DNA from: Flavobacteriaceae bacterium
GTDB lineage: Bacteria > Bacteroidota > Bacteroidia > Flavobacteriales > Flavobacteriaceae
Direction of reading: 5' to 3'
Length of the DNA: 54,920 bases
Assembly: GCA_018623195.1 (NCBI GenBank)
Contig: JAAZVY010000006.1
Span: 1-54,920, forward strand
This document shows positions 28,246-36,438 of this stretch, one piece after another. Position 1 is the first letter of the stretch, and each line of letters opens with the position of its first letter. The notes beneath the pieces are model-generated. The model did not search any database and was not told where the DNA came from. It worked only from the letters and a program-made list of their open reading frames with translations. Position numbers and translations under genes: made by a program.

Positions 28246-28983
28246 ATGAAAAAAATATTCACCCTTTTCTTTTTGTTAAGCATATCGTCGGGATTTGCAC
28301 AAAACATACTTGATACTTCAGCGTTTGCTCATAAACTCGATAGTATATGGTATCTAGAATCGAAACTTAGCTTGAATTACTTTGAAGGCAATCGGAGTTT
28401 ATTTGTGGGAGCTACAGATATCGTGGCAGGTCATAGTTTAGGGGATTCTTCTGCAATTTGGTTTATTGGCGGATTCAACACAGTTAGCTTAGAAGGAACA
28501 TCCATTCGTTCATCAACCTATGGTCATTTGAGATACAATAAGACAATTTCGAAAAGAGCAACGTTAAACACTTATTTTCAGTTTCAATCGAATAATGTTT
28601 TAGATCTTCAGGCTAGGTATCTTATAGGAGCGAATGCTACTATAGATGCTAAGGACACCAAAGATTTCTTATCCATTGGTGTTTTTTATGAGCGAGAGGA
28701 ATTTACGATCGATCCTTCGACCACTATTTTTCGTGTAAATTTCATGGGGTCGCTACAGCTCGCAGATAGGCAGCTTAAGAGTGCACTAGTACTCTATTAT
28801 CAACCCAGTCTTCAGTCAATGAGAGACTTTAGGGTATTAGCGAATCTAAATTCTAAGTTACCTGTTTCAGATAGAATGTCTGTAGGATTAGATATCGCAA
28901 CACGATTTGACAATCTACCCAACACCGATCTGAAGTCATTCGACTTAAATACCTTATTTACACTTTCCTACAAGATCAAATAA
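28246..28983 (+). CDS. Exported DUF481-like outer-membrane beta-barrel protein
   Basis: The 245-residue protein starts with a Sec signal peptide (MKKIFTLFFLLSISSGFAQ). The remainder alternates polar and hydrophobic residues in strands of about ten, for example SLFVGATDIVAGHSL, GHLRYNKTISKRATLNTYFQFQSN, FLSIGVFYEREEF and FRVNFMGSLQLA, and ends in a beta strand LNTLFTLSYKIK. This pattern fits a small outer-membrane barrel such as DUF481/YdiY-like proteins. No catalytic motif is visible. It has its own promoter and is convergent with the TIM-barrel lipoprotein, with a hairpin between. Confidence 0.68.
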   Translation: MKKIFTLFFLLSISSGFAQNILDTSAFAHKLDSIWYLESKLSLNYFEGNRSLFVGATDIVAGHSLGDSSAIWFIGGFNTVSLEGTSIRSSTYGHLRYNKTISKRATLNTYFQFQSNNVLDLQARYLIGANATIDAKDTKDFLSIGVFYEREEFTIDPSTTIFRVNFMGSLQLADRQLKSALVLYYQPSLQSMRDFRVLANLNSKLPVSDRMSVGLDIATRFDNLPNTDLKSFDLNTLFTLSYKIK

Positions 28984-29013
28984 AAAAGGCTAAGAATTTT
29001 CATTCCTAGCCTT
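28982..29013 (-). terminator. Terminator between convergent genes, stronger on the minus strand
   Basis: AAGGCTA (28986-28992) pairs with TAGCCTT (29007-29013), and after one mismatch GAAT pairs with ATTC. Read on the minus strand it is followed by six T, so it mainly terminates the lipoprotein gene ending at 29037. On the plus strand the T-run is missing. Confidence 0.75.
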
Positions 29014-29036
29014 AGATAAGGTTTTACAACTTGGGT

Positions 29037-29909
29037 TTAGTTGACTATAGCCTGAAGCCCTTTTTGAGAGTCAACAATGGCATGTAAAGGAGATTGATCT
29101 CCTGTATTGTCCTGTTCTGCTAGGTAGTATTCCATACCTGCATGACCTGCATGCTTAAAGATTGCTTTAAAATCAATCTCGCCTTTTCCAACAGGTGCCA
29201 TATTTCCATCTGCATCTCTATCTTTTACGTGAAAAGCTTTAAAACGTCCAGGATATTTTCCGAAATATTCAATAGGATCAGCCCCTGCAACTGTTGCCCA
29301 GAATAAATCGATTTGAAAGTTTACGTGTTCAGGGTTAGTTTCAGATAAAATATGATCAACCATTGTAACTCCATCCGTATCTGCTTTAAACTCAAAGTCG
29401 TGATTGTGATAAAGTAATTGGATACCGGCATTGCTGGCTTTTTCTCCTACCACTGATAAAAATTCGATCAGCGTCTCAGTGGTTCCATTCATTCCCATGG
29501 TACGAGTCTCAAAATCATAAGTAAACATTCCCATCGGTGGTACAGGAACAACGATGTATTCGAATCCTGCCTCAATGGCATCCGCAATTTGTTGATCTGC
29601 ATTCTCGTAACTGATTGATCCTTGGTGTGAGCTTTTAGGTTCTAATCCTAATTCGTTCAAATAATTTTTGAATTCTGTAGGAGACATCCCATAATAGGTG
29701 CCGTTATCGTATCCTGCGGCTTCAATGTATTGATACCCTGCATCAGCAACCGCTTTTAAAGTACCTTTAGGATCCTTGCTCATCTCATCGCGTACAGTGT
29801 ATAGGGCAAGACCGCCTACACCACTCTCTGTACTTTCCATTTTCTTTTCAGTTTTAGGGCCACAGCTGGCTAATAACAACAAGCCTAAAAAGGCATAAAC
29901 TAGTTTCAT
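29037..29909 (-). CDS. Sugar phosphate isomerase/epimerase-like TIM-barrel lipoprotein
   Basis: The 290 residues from ATG 29909 begin with a lipoprotein signal (MKLVYAFLGLLLLASC), with the lipid Cys in LLASC. A xylose-isomerase-like TIM barrel follows: GLALYTVRDEMSKDPKGTLKAVADAGYQYIEAAGY, LLYHNHDFEFKADTDG, VNFQIDLFWATVAGADPIEYFGKYPGRFKAFHVKD and the metal-ligand end PVGKGEIDFKAIF, YYLAEQD. Conserved His, Asp and Glu at strand ends suggest a divalent-metal active site. Lipid-anchored members are common in Bacteroidota, probably acting on sugars or inositols outside the cytoplasm. The start at 29960 would add an atypical leader and is rejected. Confidence 0.87.
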   Translation of the reverse strand: MKLVYAFLGLLLLASCGPKTEKKMESTESGVGGLALYTVRDEMSKDPKGTLKAVADAGYQYIEAAGYDNGTYYGMSPTEFKNYLNELGLEPKSSHQGSISYENADQQIADAIEAGFEYIVVPVPPMGMFTYDFETRTMGMNGTTETLIEFLSVVGEKASNAGIQLLYHNHDFEFKADTDGVTMVDHILSETNPEHVNFQIDLFWATVAGADPIEYFGKYPGRFKAFHVKDRDADGNMAPVGKGEIDFKAIFKHAGHAGMEYYLAEQDNTGDQSPLHAIVDSQKGLQAIVN

Positions 29910-29969
29910 TTTGGTTAAGGTTAAATTTCGATTCAAGATAGAAATTAAATATTCATACAAAGAAATAGG

Positions 29970-30002
29970 TTTGTTAAAATATTGAGTATGACGGTATCTT
30001 TG
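29970..30002 (+). promoter_or_regulatory. Full -33/-7 promoter for the TSUP permease
   Basis: TTTG at 29970-29973 and TATCTTTG at 29995-30002 match the Bacteroidota -33 TTTG and -7 TAnnTTTG boxes, with 21 bases between. The -7 box ends only 5 bases before the ATG at 30008, so the mRNA probably has almost no leader. Confidence 0.68.
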
Positions 30003-30007
30003 CAGCT

Positions 30008-30760
30008 ATGGAAGAACAGCTCATTTGGATATTAATGGTAGTCGTTGGCTTTATAGCAGGTTTCATCAATACCATTGCTGGAGGAGCTTCGGTATTAACC
30101 CTGCCGGCAATGATTCTAATCGGATTAGACCCGACAATTGCCAATGGAACCAATCGTTTAGGAATAGCAATATCTGCCTTTTCAGCCAGTGCGGGTTACC
30201 AGAGTAAGAAGATTAATACCTTTCCTTTTAGTATTTATCTAGGTTTATCGGCAACTATTGGCTCGGTAATAGGAGCTATGATTGCAGTAGATTTTGACAA
30301 GGGCTTGTTCAACAGAGTGCTTGCTGTTATCATGATCATTATCGTTTTACTGATGATATTTAAACCTAAAATGGATGTTACCGATATTGCCGAACAACTG
30401 AGCGGAAAACGCTTATGGATATCCATTGTAGCTTTCTTTGTGTTTGGGATATACGGTGGATTTATCAACGCCGGAATGGGACTGATTATGATGATCTGGT
30501 TGAACTACTTCAATAAGATGGATTTAATCAGAACTAACGCAACAAAAGTACTAGTCGCAGGTATTTACACCATTGGAGCGATTGTTGTGTTTTTAGTAAA
30601 TGATTTAATTGATTGGAAAATTGGTCTTTTACTTGCCTTTGGTAATATGGTTGGAGGTTGGATCTCGGCTCGTCTCTCGGTAAAAAAAGGAGAGGGGTTT
30701 GTAAAGGCCGGAATGATGATTATGGTAATTATAATGGCGATTAAGCTCTGGTTTTTTTAA
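30008..30760 (+). CDS. TSUP (TauE/SafE) family permease
   Basis: This 250-residue inner-membrane protein has seven to eight predicted helices. It carries the two TSUP half-signatures: GFIAGFINTIAGGASVLTLPAMILIGLDPTIANGTNRLGI near the N-terminus and FGIYGGFINAGMGLIMMIWL in the middle. The inverted-repeat halves around the GG-PAM and G-G-G-G motifs are typical. Members move sulfite, sulfonates or other small organic anions across the membrane, usually outward; the substrate here is unknown. It stands alone, divergent from the TIM-barrel lipoprotein. Its stop shares a TTAA with the convergent ribB stop. Confidence 0.92.
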   Translation: MEEQLIWILMVVVGFIAGFINTIAGGASVLTLPAMILIGLDPTIANGTNRLGIAISAFSASAGYQSKKINTFPFSIYLGLSATIGSVIGAMIAVDFDKGLFNRVLAVIMIIIVLLMIFKPKMDVTDIAEQLSGKRLWISIVAFFVFGIYGGFINAGMGLIMMIWLNYFNKMDLIRTNATKVLVAGIYTIGAIVVFLVNDLIDWKIGLLLAFGNMVGGWISARLSVKKGEGFVKAGMMIMVIIMAIKLWFF

Positions 30761-31872
30761 TACCCGATCACTCCATCGATTTCAATTCCGTAACCTGCTA
30801 ATCCCACTCTATTTTGAAGGCCTGAATTGGTCATTAAACGAATCTTATTCAGGTTTAAATCGTTTAGGATTTGAGCACCTATGCCAAAATCTTTTTCATC
30901 CATTTTTACTCCAGATTCGTTGTGTTCTTTGGACTTAGATAATGATCTAAAACGGCTCAACAATCCACTATTACTCAATCTATGGTTGATGAAAATAATA
31001 GCTGCTTTATCCTCCTTTTGAACCGCGCTAAAAACATTTTCTAGCCCGTTATCTTTTGAAGCAGTGAGAAACTCTACTAAACCATCAGTTAAACGTTGGG
31101 GTTGAATTCTAACCGTTACGGTTTCACCCTTTTCCCATACCCCTTTTGTAAATGCTAGATGAATTTGATCATTGGTAGTTTGTCGATAAGCTTTTAGTTG
31201 AAACGCACCGAAACGAGTCTCAATGGTTTCTGAAAATTCCTTTTCGATGAGGCGATCATTTTGCATACGATAGGCGACCAGTGCCTCGATACTCACCATT
31301 TTTAAATTAAATCGAGATCGAACCGCTAATAAATCGTTGAAACGGGCCATAGTTCCGTCCTCATTCATGATTTCGACGATAACACCTGCCTCTTTTAGAC
31401 CTGCAAGTTTAGCGAAGTCTACGGCAGCCTCGGTATGACCGGTACGCCTTAATACACCACCTTCCTTAGCAATTAAAGGGAAAATATGACCGGGGCGCGT
31501 AAGGTCGTGTGGTTTAGTTTCCTTATCGGTTAATGCGAGTATAGTTTTTGCTCTGTCTTCAGCAGAAATACCCGTCGTAACTCCATTTCCCCTGAGATCG
31601 ACAGATACGGTAAAGGCTGTTTTTAAGGGGTCTGTGTTATCATTCACCATTCGAGAAAGACCCAATTCTACACAACGTTTTTCTGTAAGAGGCGCACAGA
31701 TTAACCCACGCCCGTGCTTTGCCATAAAGTTGATATGCTCTGGAGTAACCTTTTCAGCAGCCATCAAGAAATCACCTTCATTCTCGCGATTTTCATCATC
31801 AACCACAATGATAATTTCTCCGTTCTTTACGGCTTCAATGGCACTTTCAATAGAATCTAACTCTTGACGCAT
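30757..31872 (-). CDS. ribB: 3,4-dihydroxy-2-butanone-4-phosphate synthase with inactive GTPCH II-like domain
   Basis: The N-terminal ~205 residues are an intact DHBP synthase, which makes the four-carbon unit of riboflavin from ribulose 5-phosphate: VVDDENRENEGDFLMAAE with acidic metal ligands, TGISAEDRAKTI, RPGHIFPL, RRTGHTEAAVDFAKLAGL. The C-terminal ~165 residues match the GTP cyclohydrolase II region in position and fold pattern (TRFGAFQLKAY, then FGIGAQILNDL) but lack the zinc cysteines and the GRGIGL motif. Such RibB proteins with a dead RibA-like half are known in Flavobacteriia. ATG 31872 is used; a TTG 15 bases upstream is less likely. It follows the lptF/G-like gene. Confidence 0.92.
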   Translation of the reverse strand: MRQELDSIESAIEAVKNGEIIIVVDDENRENEGDFLMAAEKVTPEHINFMAKHGRGLICAPLTEKRCVELGLSRMVNDNTDPLKTAFTVSVDLRGNGVTTGISAEDRAKTILALTDKETKPHDLTRPGHIFPLIAKEGGVLRRTGHTEAAVDFAKLAGLKEAGVIVEIMNEDGTMARFNDLLAVRSRFNLKMVSIEALVAYRMQNDRLIEKEFSETIETRFGAFQLKAYRQTTNDQIHLAFTKGVWEKGETVTVRIQPQRLTDGLVEFLTASKDNGLENVFSAVQKEDKAAIIFINHRLSNSGLLSRFRSLSKSKEHNESGVKMDEKDFGIGAQILNDLNLNKIRLMTNSGLQNRVGLAGYGIEIDGVIGY

Positions 31873-31887
31873 GATTAAGCTTAGCAA

Positions 31888-33402
31888 TTATTTTTTAAAG
31901 CCTTTAAAAAGGCGAGTAATTGGTTTAAAAATATTTAAGTTGATGGCTATAAGTCCGCGGTCTAGTAAGGCTAATCGACTTAAATAAAACGCTATCGGTA
32001 ACATGACAAAGGTAGAAAACCACGCGCCGATAATAGGATGTATATTTCCTCTTTTTGCATAGTTTTCTGCAAAGACCCCTAAGAAATGATAGCTTAAGAA
32101 GAAAATGATAGCAATCACCATAGGTAGTCCTAACCCTCCTTTTCTGATTAGTGCACCCATAGGTGCTCCAATAAAAAATAGCAGAATACAAGAAAGGGCT
32201 AAAGCAAACTTTTTATGTAGCTGTATGATGTGTCGATTGTAAAATTCGAAACGTTTACCCATCTCAGATCCTTTCTGAGCTACCGTGATTTTTAGACTAG
32301 CCAAATTATTTCTAGCAGACTTTAAAGCCTGTGAACGTTGCCAAGACGGAATAAGTCTTAAAATGCTATCCTTGGGTGTACTAAGCTTAGCGAAAAAAAT
32401 GCTATCGGGATCTGCGGGCTTTGGTCCTTTTTGAGCACGTAGTTCTAGTGTTTTACTTTCTTCGTTAGTTGGTCTAAGAAACTCATTAGCTCCTACATCT
32501 AAAGCTCCAATTCGGGTAAGCGTGTTTTCTGTAAATGCTTCAATTTGTTCATCGTTATTGATACGCAATGAATCTATGTCGCTCAACAACTGACGCATAG
32601 GCTTCATCTTATCTGTCGTTATCGATGACTCTTTATCTAAGTCAACTTCATTAAGACTAGATAAATCAATATACTTGATATAAGTGTCAAAATTAGCTCT
32701 AGCAAAGGGATGATTCTCTCGATCCTTTGCTTTAGAGGGTAAAATTTCCTCGTAATAATATCCGTCATAAAGCACTAGTTCTAATAGATTAGAATTCTCA
32801 TTGCTGATAAATTCTCCTGAGGTAGCGCTTATTACTACTGTATTTTGTTGATTTTCTGATTTTTGATGAATTAATACATCTTTCAATAAACGGTCATTAT
32901 CACCATACTTCTGACCAACTTTAATGGTCATATCTGTATTCTCAATATCAGTGAAAATACCCTCCACAATAGCTGCAGATGGTTTTACTTGAGCAATATT
33001 TCTCCTTAAATTAAATATTTTCTGCTCAGAGGCAGGAATGATATTATTGGCTACAAAGAAGGTTGCTATTGCCAGTACAATCGAAAAAATTAAAGTACTT
33101 CGCATCGCTCTGAAAAGCGATATCCCAGATGCTTTTATAGCGGCGAATTCATAATATTCTGCCAGAGAACCATAGGTTAATATTGAGGTTAATAACACGG
33201 CAAGCGGCATTACATCATCTACAATAGTAGGGAGATAATAGATGAGAAATTTACCTATGATGGTAATGTCTAAATCTTTACCGGCTAATTCATCGATGAA
33301 CAACCAAATTGCCTGAAATATAAAAATGAAAAGAACGATAGCGAAGGCACTAAAGAAGGTAGAAGCAAAGCGCTTAAGTAAATAACTATCGAGTATTCGC
33401 AT
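31888..33402 (-). CDS. LptF/LptG-family permease (YjgP/YjgQ)
   Basis: This 504-residue membrane protein has three N-terminal helices (about 12-32, 60-80, 100-122), a large periplasmic beta domain of about 250 residues, and three C-terminal helices (from about 400, ending near 475). The N-terminus RILDSYLLKRFASTFFSAFAIVLFIFIFQAIWLFIDEL and ASGISLFRAMRS, and the C-terminal GAPMGALIRKGGLGLPMVIAIIFFLSYH, are hallmark LptF/G sequences. It would form the LPS-extracting ABC transporter with LptB and a partner permease. The gene follows lolA by 8 bases, so LPS and lipoprotein export functions lie together. Which of F or G it is cannot be told. Confidence 0.92.
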   Translation of the reverse strand: MRILDSYLLKRFASTFFSAFAIVLFIFIFQAIWLFIDELAGKDLDITIIGKFLIYYLPTIVDDVMPLAVLLTSILTYGSLAEYYEFAAIKASGISLFRAMRSTLIFSIVLAIATFFVANNIIPASEQKIFNLRRNIAQVKPSAAIVEGIFTDIENTDMTIKVGQKYGDNDRLLKDVLIHQKSENQQNTVVISATSGEFISNENSNLLELVLYDGYYYEEILPSKAKDRENHPFARANFDTYIKYIDLSSLNEVDLDKESSITTDKMKPMRQLLSDIDSLRINNDEQIEAFTENTLTRIGALDVGANEFLRPTNEESKTLELRAQKGPKPADPDSIFFAKLSTPKDSILRLIPSWQRSQALKSARNNLASLKITVAQKGSEMGKRFEFYNRHIIQLHKKFALALSCILLFFIGAPMGALIRKGGLGLPMVIAIIFFLSYHFLGVFAENYAKRGNIHPIIGAWFSTFVMLPIAFYLSRLALLDRGLIAINLNIFKPITRLFKGFKK

Positions 33403-33410
33403 CCTGGGGT

Positions 33411-34049
33411 TTAATCTTCGATAAAGTAGAAGCCTAAGCCTTCGTAATAGGCTCTGTCAAAACTAGTTTTGGAGGGTATCTTCGCGGTTAGTTCTTCGTA
33501 AGTTTCCACGACTAGTATCGTTTGCGTTTCATTAAGACCGATTTGCGATAAGCTAATGAGCTGGTCGGTATTTAAGTCTACTTGAGCAATAATTTCAGAA
33601 ATTTCAGAGGAACTATCAATGGGAAACAATTGAATGAAGGCTTGATTTTCTGGGGTTACCTCCTTTAACTCGATGCGATATCCATCTTTGTAAAAACTAA
33701 AGAGACTTGCAGGGTCTAGTCCTCCTTCATTGTTAGGACTGTAGGTACTGATCATTACCTCTTCGTTATCTGGAATAATGGTATACGTTTTTTCACCATC
33801 AAATAATTGAGTGGTTCCAAAAAGCGTAAGATGGTATTGAATGCCAGATAAATAAAGGGCTCCCTCAGTTGTTTGATTAACCCCAGCTTCTTTATTTTCA
33901 AGGCGATAAGAGAAACTAATCTGAACGGCAGGAGCTTCAGACACACGCTTGTAAACGCGGTCTAGATATTGTTCACCACTATTTTGAGCTTTTAGGACAC
34001 TACTAAAGAGGAGTAGCGTGAGTGTTATGATCTGAAAGGCTGTTTTCAT
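33411..34049 (-). CDS. lolA: LolA-like outer-membrane lipoprotein carrier
   Basis: The 212-residue protein has a Sec signal peptide (MKTAFQIITLTLLLFSSVLKAQ) and an LolA/LolB-type half-barrel: ISFSYRLENKEAGVNQTTEGALYLSGIQYHLTLFGTTQLFDGEKTYTIIPDNEEVMIS, then LFPIDSSSEISEIIAQVDLNTDQLISLSQ. It should carry lipoproteins across the periplasm. The sequence is divergent from proteobacterial LolA, as usual for Bacteroidota, but the GEKTYTIIPDNEEV pattern is typical of their version. It begins directly after ftsK (no base between) and precedes the lptF/G-like gene; this order is conserved in Flavobacteriia. Confidence 0.86.
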   Translation of the reverse strand: MKTAFQIITLTLLLFSSVLKAQNSGEQYLDRVYKRVSEAPAVQISFSYRLENKEAGVNQTTEGALYLSGIQYHLTLFGTTQLFDGEKTYTIIPDNEEVMISTYSPNNEGGLDPASLFSFYKDGYRIELKEVTPENQAFIQLFPIDSSSEISEIIAQVDLNTDQLISLSQIGLNETQTILVVETYEELTAKIPSKTSFDRAYYEGLGFYFIED

Positions 34050-36437
34050 TTAGGTGTTTTGATTTTCATTATCAAAAAATTGCTGAAGACTTATAATGTC
34101 TTTGAAAAGTACTTGACGGGCCTTTGAGCCTTCAAAAGGCCCTACAATTCCTGCTGCTTCAAGTTGGTCTATGATTCTTCCTGCTCGATTGTAACCAATC
34201 TTCATTTTTCTTTGAATGAGTGAAGTCGAACCTTGTTGGGATTGTACAACGATTTCAGCAGCCTCTTTGAAGAGTGCATCTCGCTCAGAGATATCATTAA
34301 CCAAAGAACTTTCTGAGGAGTCATCATCGTATTCGGGAAGTAGGTGAGCACTCGCATAGGCTCTTTGACTGCCGATGTAAGAGGTGATTTCTTCTACCTC
34401 TGGGGTATCGACAAAGGCGCATTGGAGTCGAACCATTTCACTTCCTTGAGTATATAGCATATCTCCACGACCAATAAGCTGATCTGCTCCTGATCCGTCT
34501 AAGATCGTTCGCGAATCAATTTTTGAAGTTACACGAAATGCTAATCGCGCAGGGAAGTTCGCTTTTATGATACCGGTGATTACATTAACAGAAGGGCGCT
34601 GTGTAGCTATGATAAGGTGAATTCCGATGGCTCTCGCTAGCTGCGCGAGTCGAGCGATGGGGGTTTCTACCTCTTTTCCGGCGGTCATAATAAGATCTGC
34701 AAATTCATCGATGACTAAAACGATGTATGGGAGATAACGATGGCCGTCGTTAGGATTTAATTTGCGTTTTACAAACTTGGCATTGTATTCTTTGATATTA
34801 CGCACCATCGCATTTTTAAGGAGATCGTAACGATCATCCATTTCAATGCAAAGGGAATTCAAGGTATTGATCACCTTTTTTGTATCCGTAATAATAGCTT
34901 CCTCGCTTCCGGGTAATTTTGCTAAAAAGTGTCGCTCAATTTTATTGTAAAGGGTTAACTCTACCTTTTTGGGGTCAACAAGTACAAATTTTAGTTCTGC
35001 CGGATGCTTTTTGTATAAGAGGGAAGTAATAACGGCGTTTAATCCGACTGATTTCCCTTGACCAGTGGCACCTGCCATTAGCATGTGCGGCATTTTTGCC
35101 AGATCCACAACAAAGGTTTCATTTGAAATGGTCTTTCCAAACGCAATAGGCAAGTCGAAATTAGTCGTGCTAAACTTCTTCGATCCGATAACCGATCGCA
35201 TACTTACCACACTAGGATTTTTGTTGGGTACTTCAATACCTATCGTTCCCTTTCCGGGTATTGGGGCGATGATTCGAATACCTAAAGCAGAAAGAGAAAG
35301 CGCAATATCATCTTCTAGATTCTTAATCTTTGAAATACGAATACCAGCTTGCGGGACAATTTCATATAGCGTAACCGTTGGCCCTACGGTTGCCGTGATT
35401 CGTTCAATAGCTATATTGTAATTACTTAGGGTCTCTACAATACGATCTTTGTTAGCTGCTAGTTCTTCTTTATCTACAGAAATCTGTTGGTTACTTGAGC
35501 CGTGGTCTTCTAATAAATCAAGATGAGGCGCTTTATATTGGGAAAGCTCAAGTGTTGGGTCAAACTCGCCAAAGTCATCCACTAATTTCTTGGCTTTATC
35601 CGCAATCTCATCATCATAACTTTTAGGAGTTTCAGCTACCTCAAAGGCTACTTCTTTGTCTTCTGAAGGCTCTTCCTTTGGAATTACTTCTAAAACTTCC
35701 TCTTTGACTATTTCTTCTTGTAGGATCTCGTTTTCAATTGTTTCTTCTAACGGATCTTCAAGAGAAAAGGCAGTAGAGCTCTCCTTAAAAATAGGAGGGG
35801 CAAGGGTTGACTCTTCCTCTTCTACAGGTTTTACCTTTTCTGGCGATGATTTTTTCTTTGGTTTTGATTTGACTCGCTTTGGAAGTTTAAAGCTAGGAAG
35901 TCGAATGCCTTTTGGTAAGCTAGGATAGAAGCTCAATTGTAATACAAGACCGGTGACTAATCCGAAAAGTAATACAAAGAAAATACCAATCTCTCCGATG
36001 TGAAAACTAAGCCATTCAAAGGTTTCGTAACCAGAAATACCCGTTAACAAAGTTTCTTCACTCGCTATAAAATTGAAGGCGATTGAAGCCCAAATCATCC
36101 AATACCAAGCACGACTTAAATACTTTAATAAAGGGCGTAGTGTTAGATTGAAAAACAGGTAAAAACCAATAACGGCAATCGATAACGGTAGAATAACCGA
36201 GGATAGACCAAAGGTTTTGTATACAAGTGCATAACCAATGGCTATACCTAAACGATTAAAAAGAGTTTTTGGAGTATCCGTTAGATCACTATATGAACCG
36301 ATCAGGCTGACATCCGTTTGCCAATTGGAGAAAAAACTAAGACAGGCAATAGCAGCAAGGATTCCAAAGAAAAAAAGAAATGCCCCGAAAAAAATACGGT
36401 ACTTTACTTTATTCTTGTCGATAGTTTTACTCCCCAT
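34050..36437 (-). CDS. ftsK: DNA translocase FtsK/SpoIIIE
   Basis: FtsK pumps DNA through the division septum and helps resolve chromosome dimers. The 795 residues comprise four N-terminal membrane helices (about 10-165), an acidic linker rich in E, K and P (about 180-310), and the motor. The motor has Walker A GATGQGKSVGLN, Walker B IVLVIDEFADLIM and ARAIGIHLIIATQRPSVNVITG. The last 70 residues are the winged-helix gamma domain (AAEIVVQSQQGSTSLIQRKMKIGYNRAGRIIDQLEAAGIVGP), which reads polar KOPS-like sequences. Only 1 base separates it from the nhaC stop upstream, so it is probably in that operon. Confidence 0.97.
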   Translation of the reverse strand: MGSKTIDKNKVKYRIFFGAFLFFFGILAAIACLSFFSNWQTDVSLIGSYSDLTDTPKTLFNRLGIAIGYALVYKTFGLSSVILPLSIAVIGFYLFFNLTLRPLLKYLSRAWYWMIWASIAFNFIASEETLLTGISGYETFEWLSFHIGEIGIFFVLLFGLVTGLVLQLSFYPSLPKGIRLPSFKLPKRVKSKPKKKSSPEKVKPVEEEESTLAPPIFKESSTAFSLEDPLEETIENEILQEEIVKEEVLEVIPKEEPSEDKEVAFEVAETPKSYDDEIADKAKKLVDDFGEFDPTLELSQYKAPHLDLLEDHGSSNQQISVDKEELAANKDRIVETLSNYNIAIERITATVGPTVTLYEIVPQAGIRISKIKNLEDDIALSLSALGIRIIAPIPGKGTIGIEVPNKNPSVVSMRSVIGSKKFSTTNFDLPIAFGKTISNETFVVDLAKMPHMLMAGATGQGKSVGLNAVITSLLYKKHPAELKFVLVDPKKVELTLYNKIERHFLAKLPGSEEAIITDTKKVINTLNSLCIEMDDRYDLLKNAMVRNIKEYNAKFVKRKLNPNDGHRYLPYIVLVIDEFADLIMTAGKEVETPIARLAQLARAIGIHLIIATQRPSVNVITGIIKANFPARLAFRVTSKIDSRTILDGSGADQLIGRGDMLYTQGSEMVRLQCAFVDTPEVEEITSYIGSQRAYASAHLLPEYDDDSSESSLVNDISERDALFKEAAEIVVQSQQGSTSLIQRKMKIGYNRAGRIIDQLEAAGIVGPFEGSKARQVLFKDIISLQQFFDNENQNT

Positions 36438-36438
36438 A

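Noticed and set aside
31873-31887. FMN riboswitch before ribB
   Set aside because: ribB follows the lptF/G-like gene within 15 bases, with no leader.
35656-35928. Open frame on the strand opposite ftsK (90 codons, Ser-rich)
   Set aside because: It is the antisense of the Glu/Lys-rich FtsK linker, whose GAA/GAG codons read as TTC/CTC without stops.
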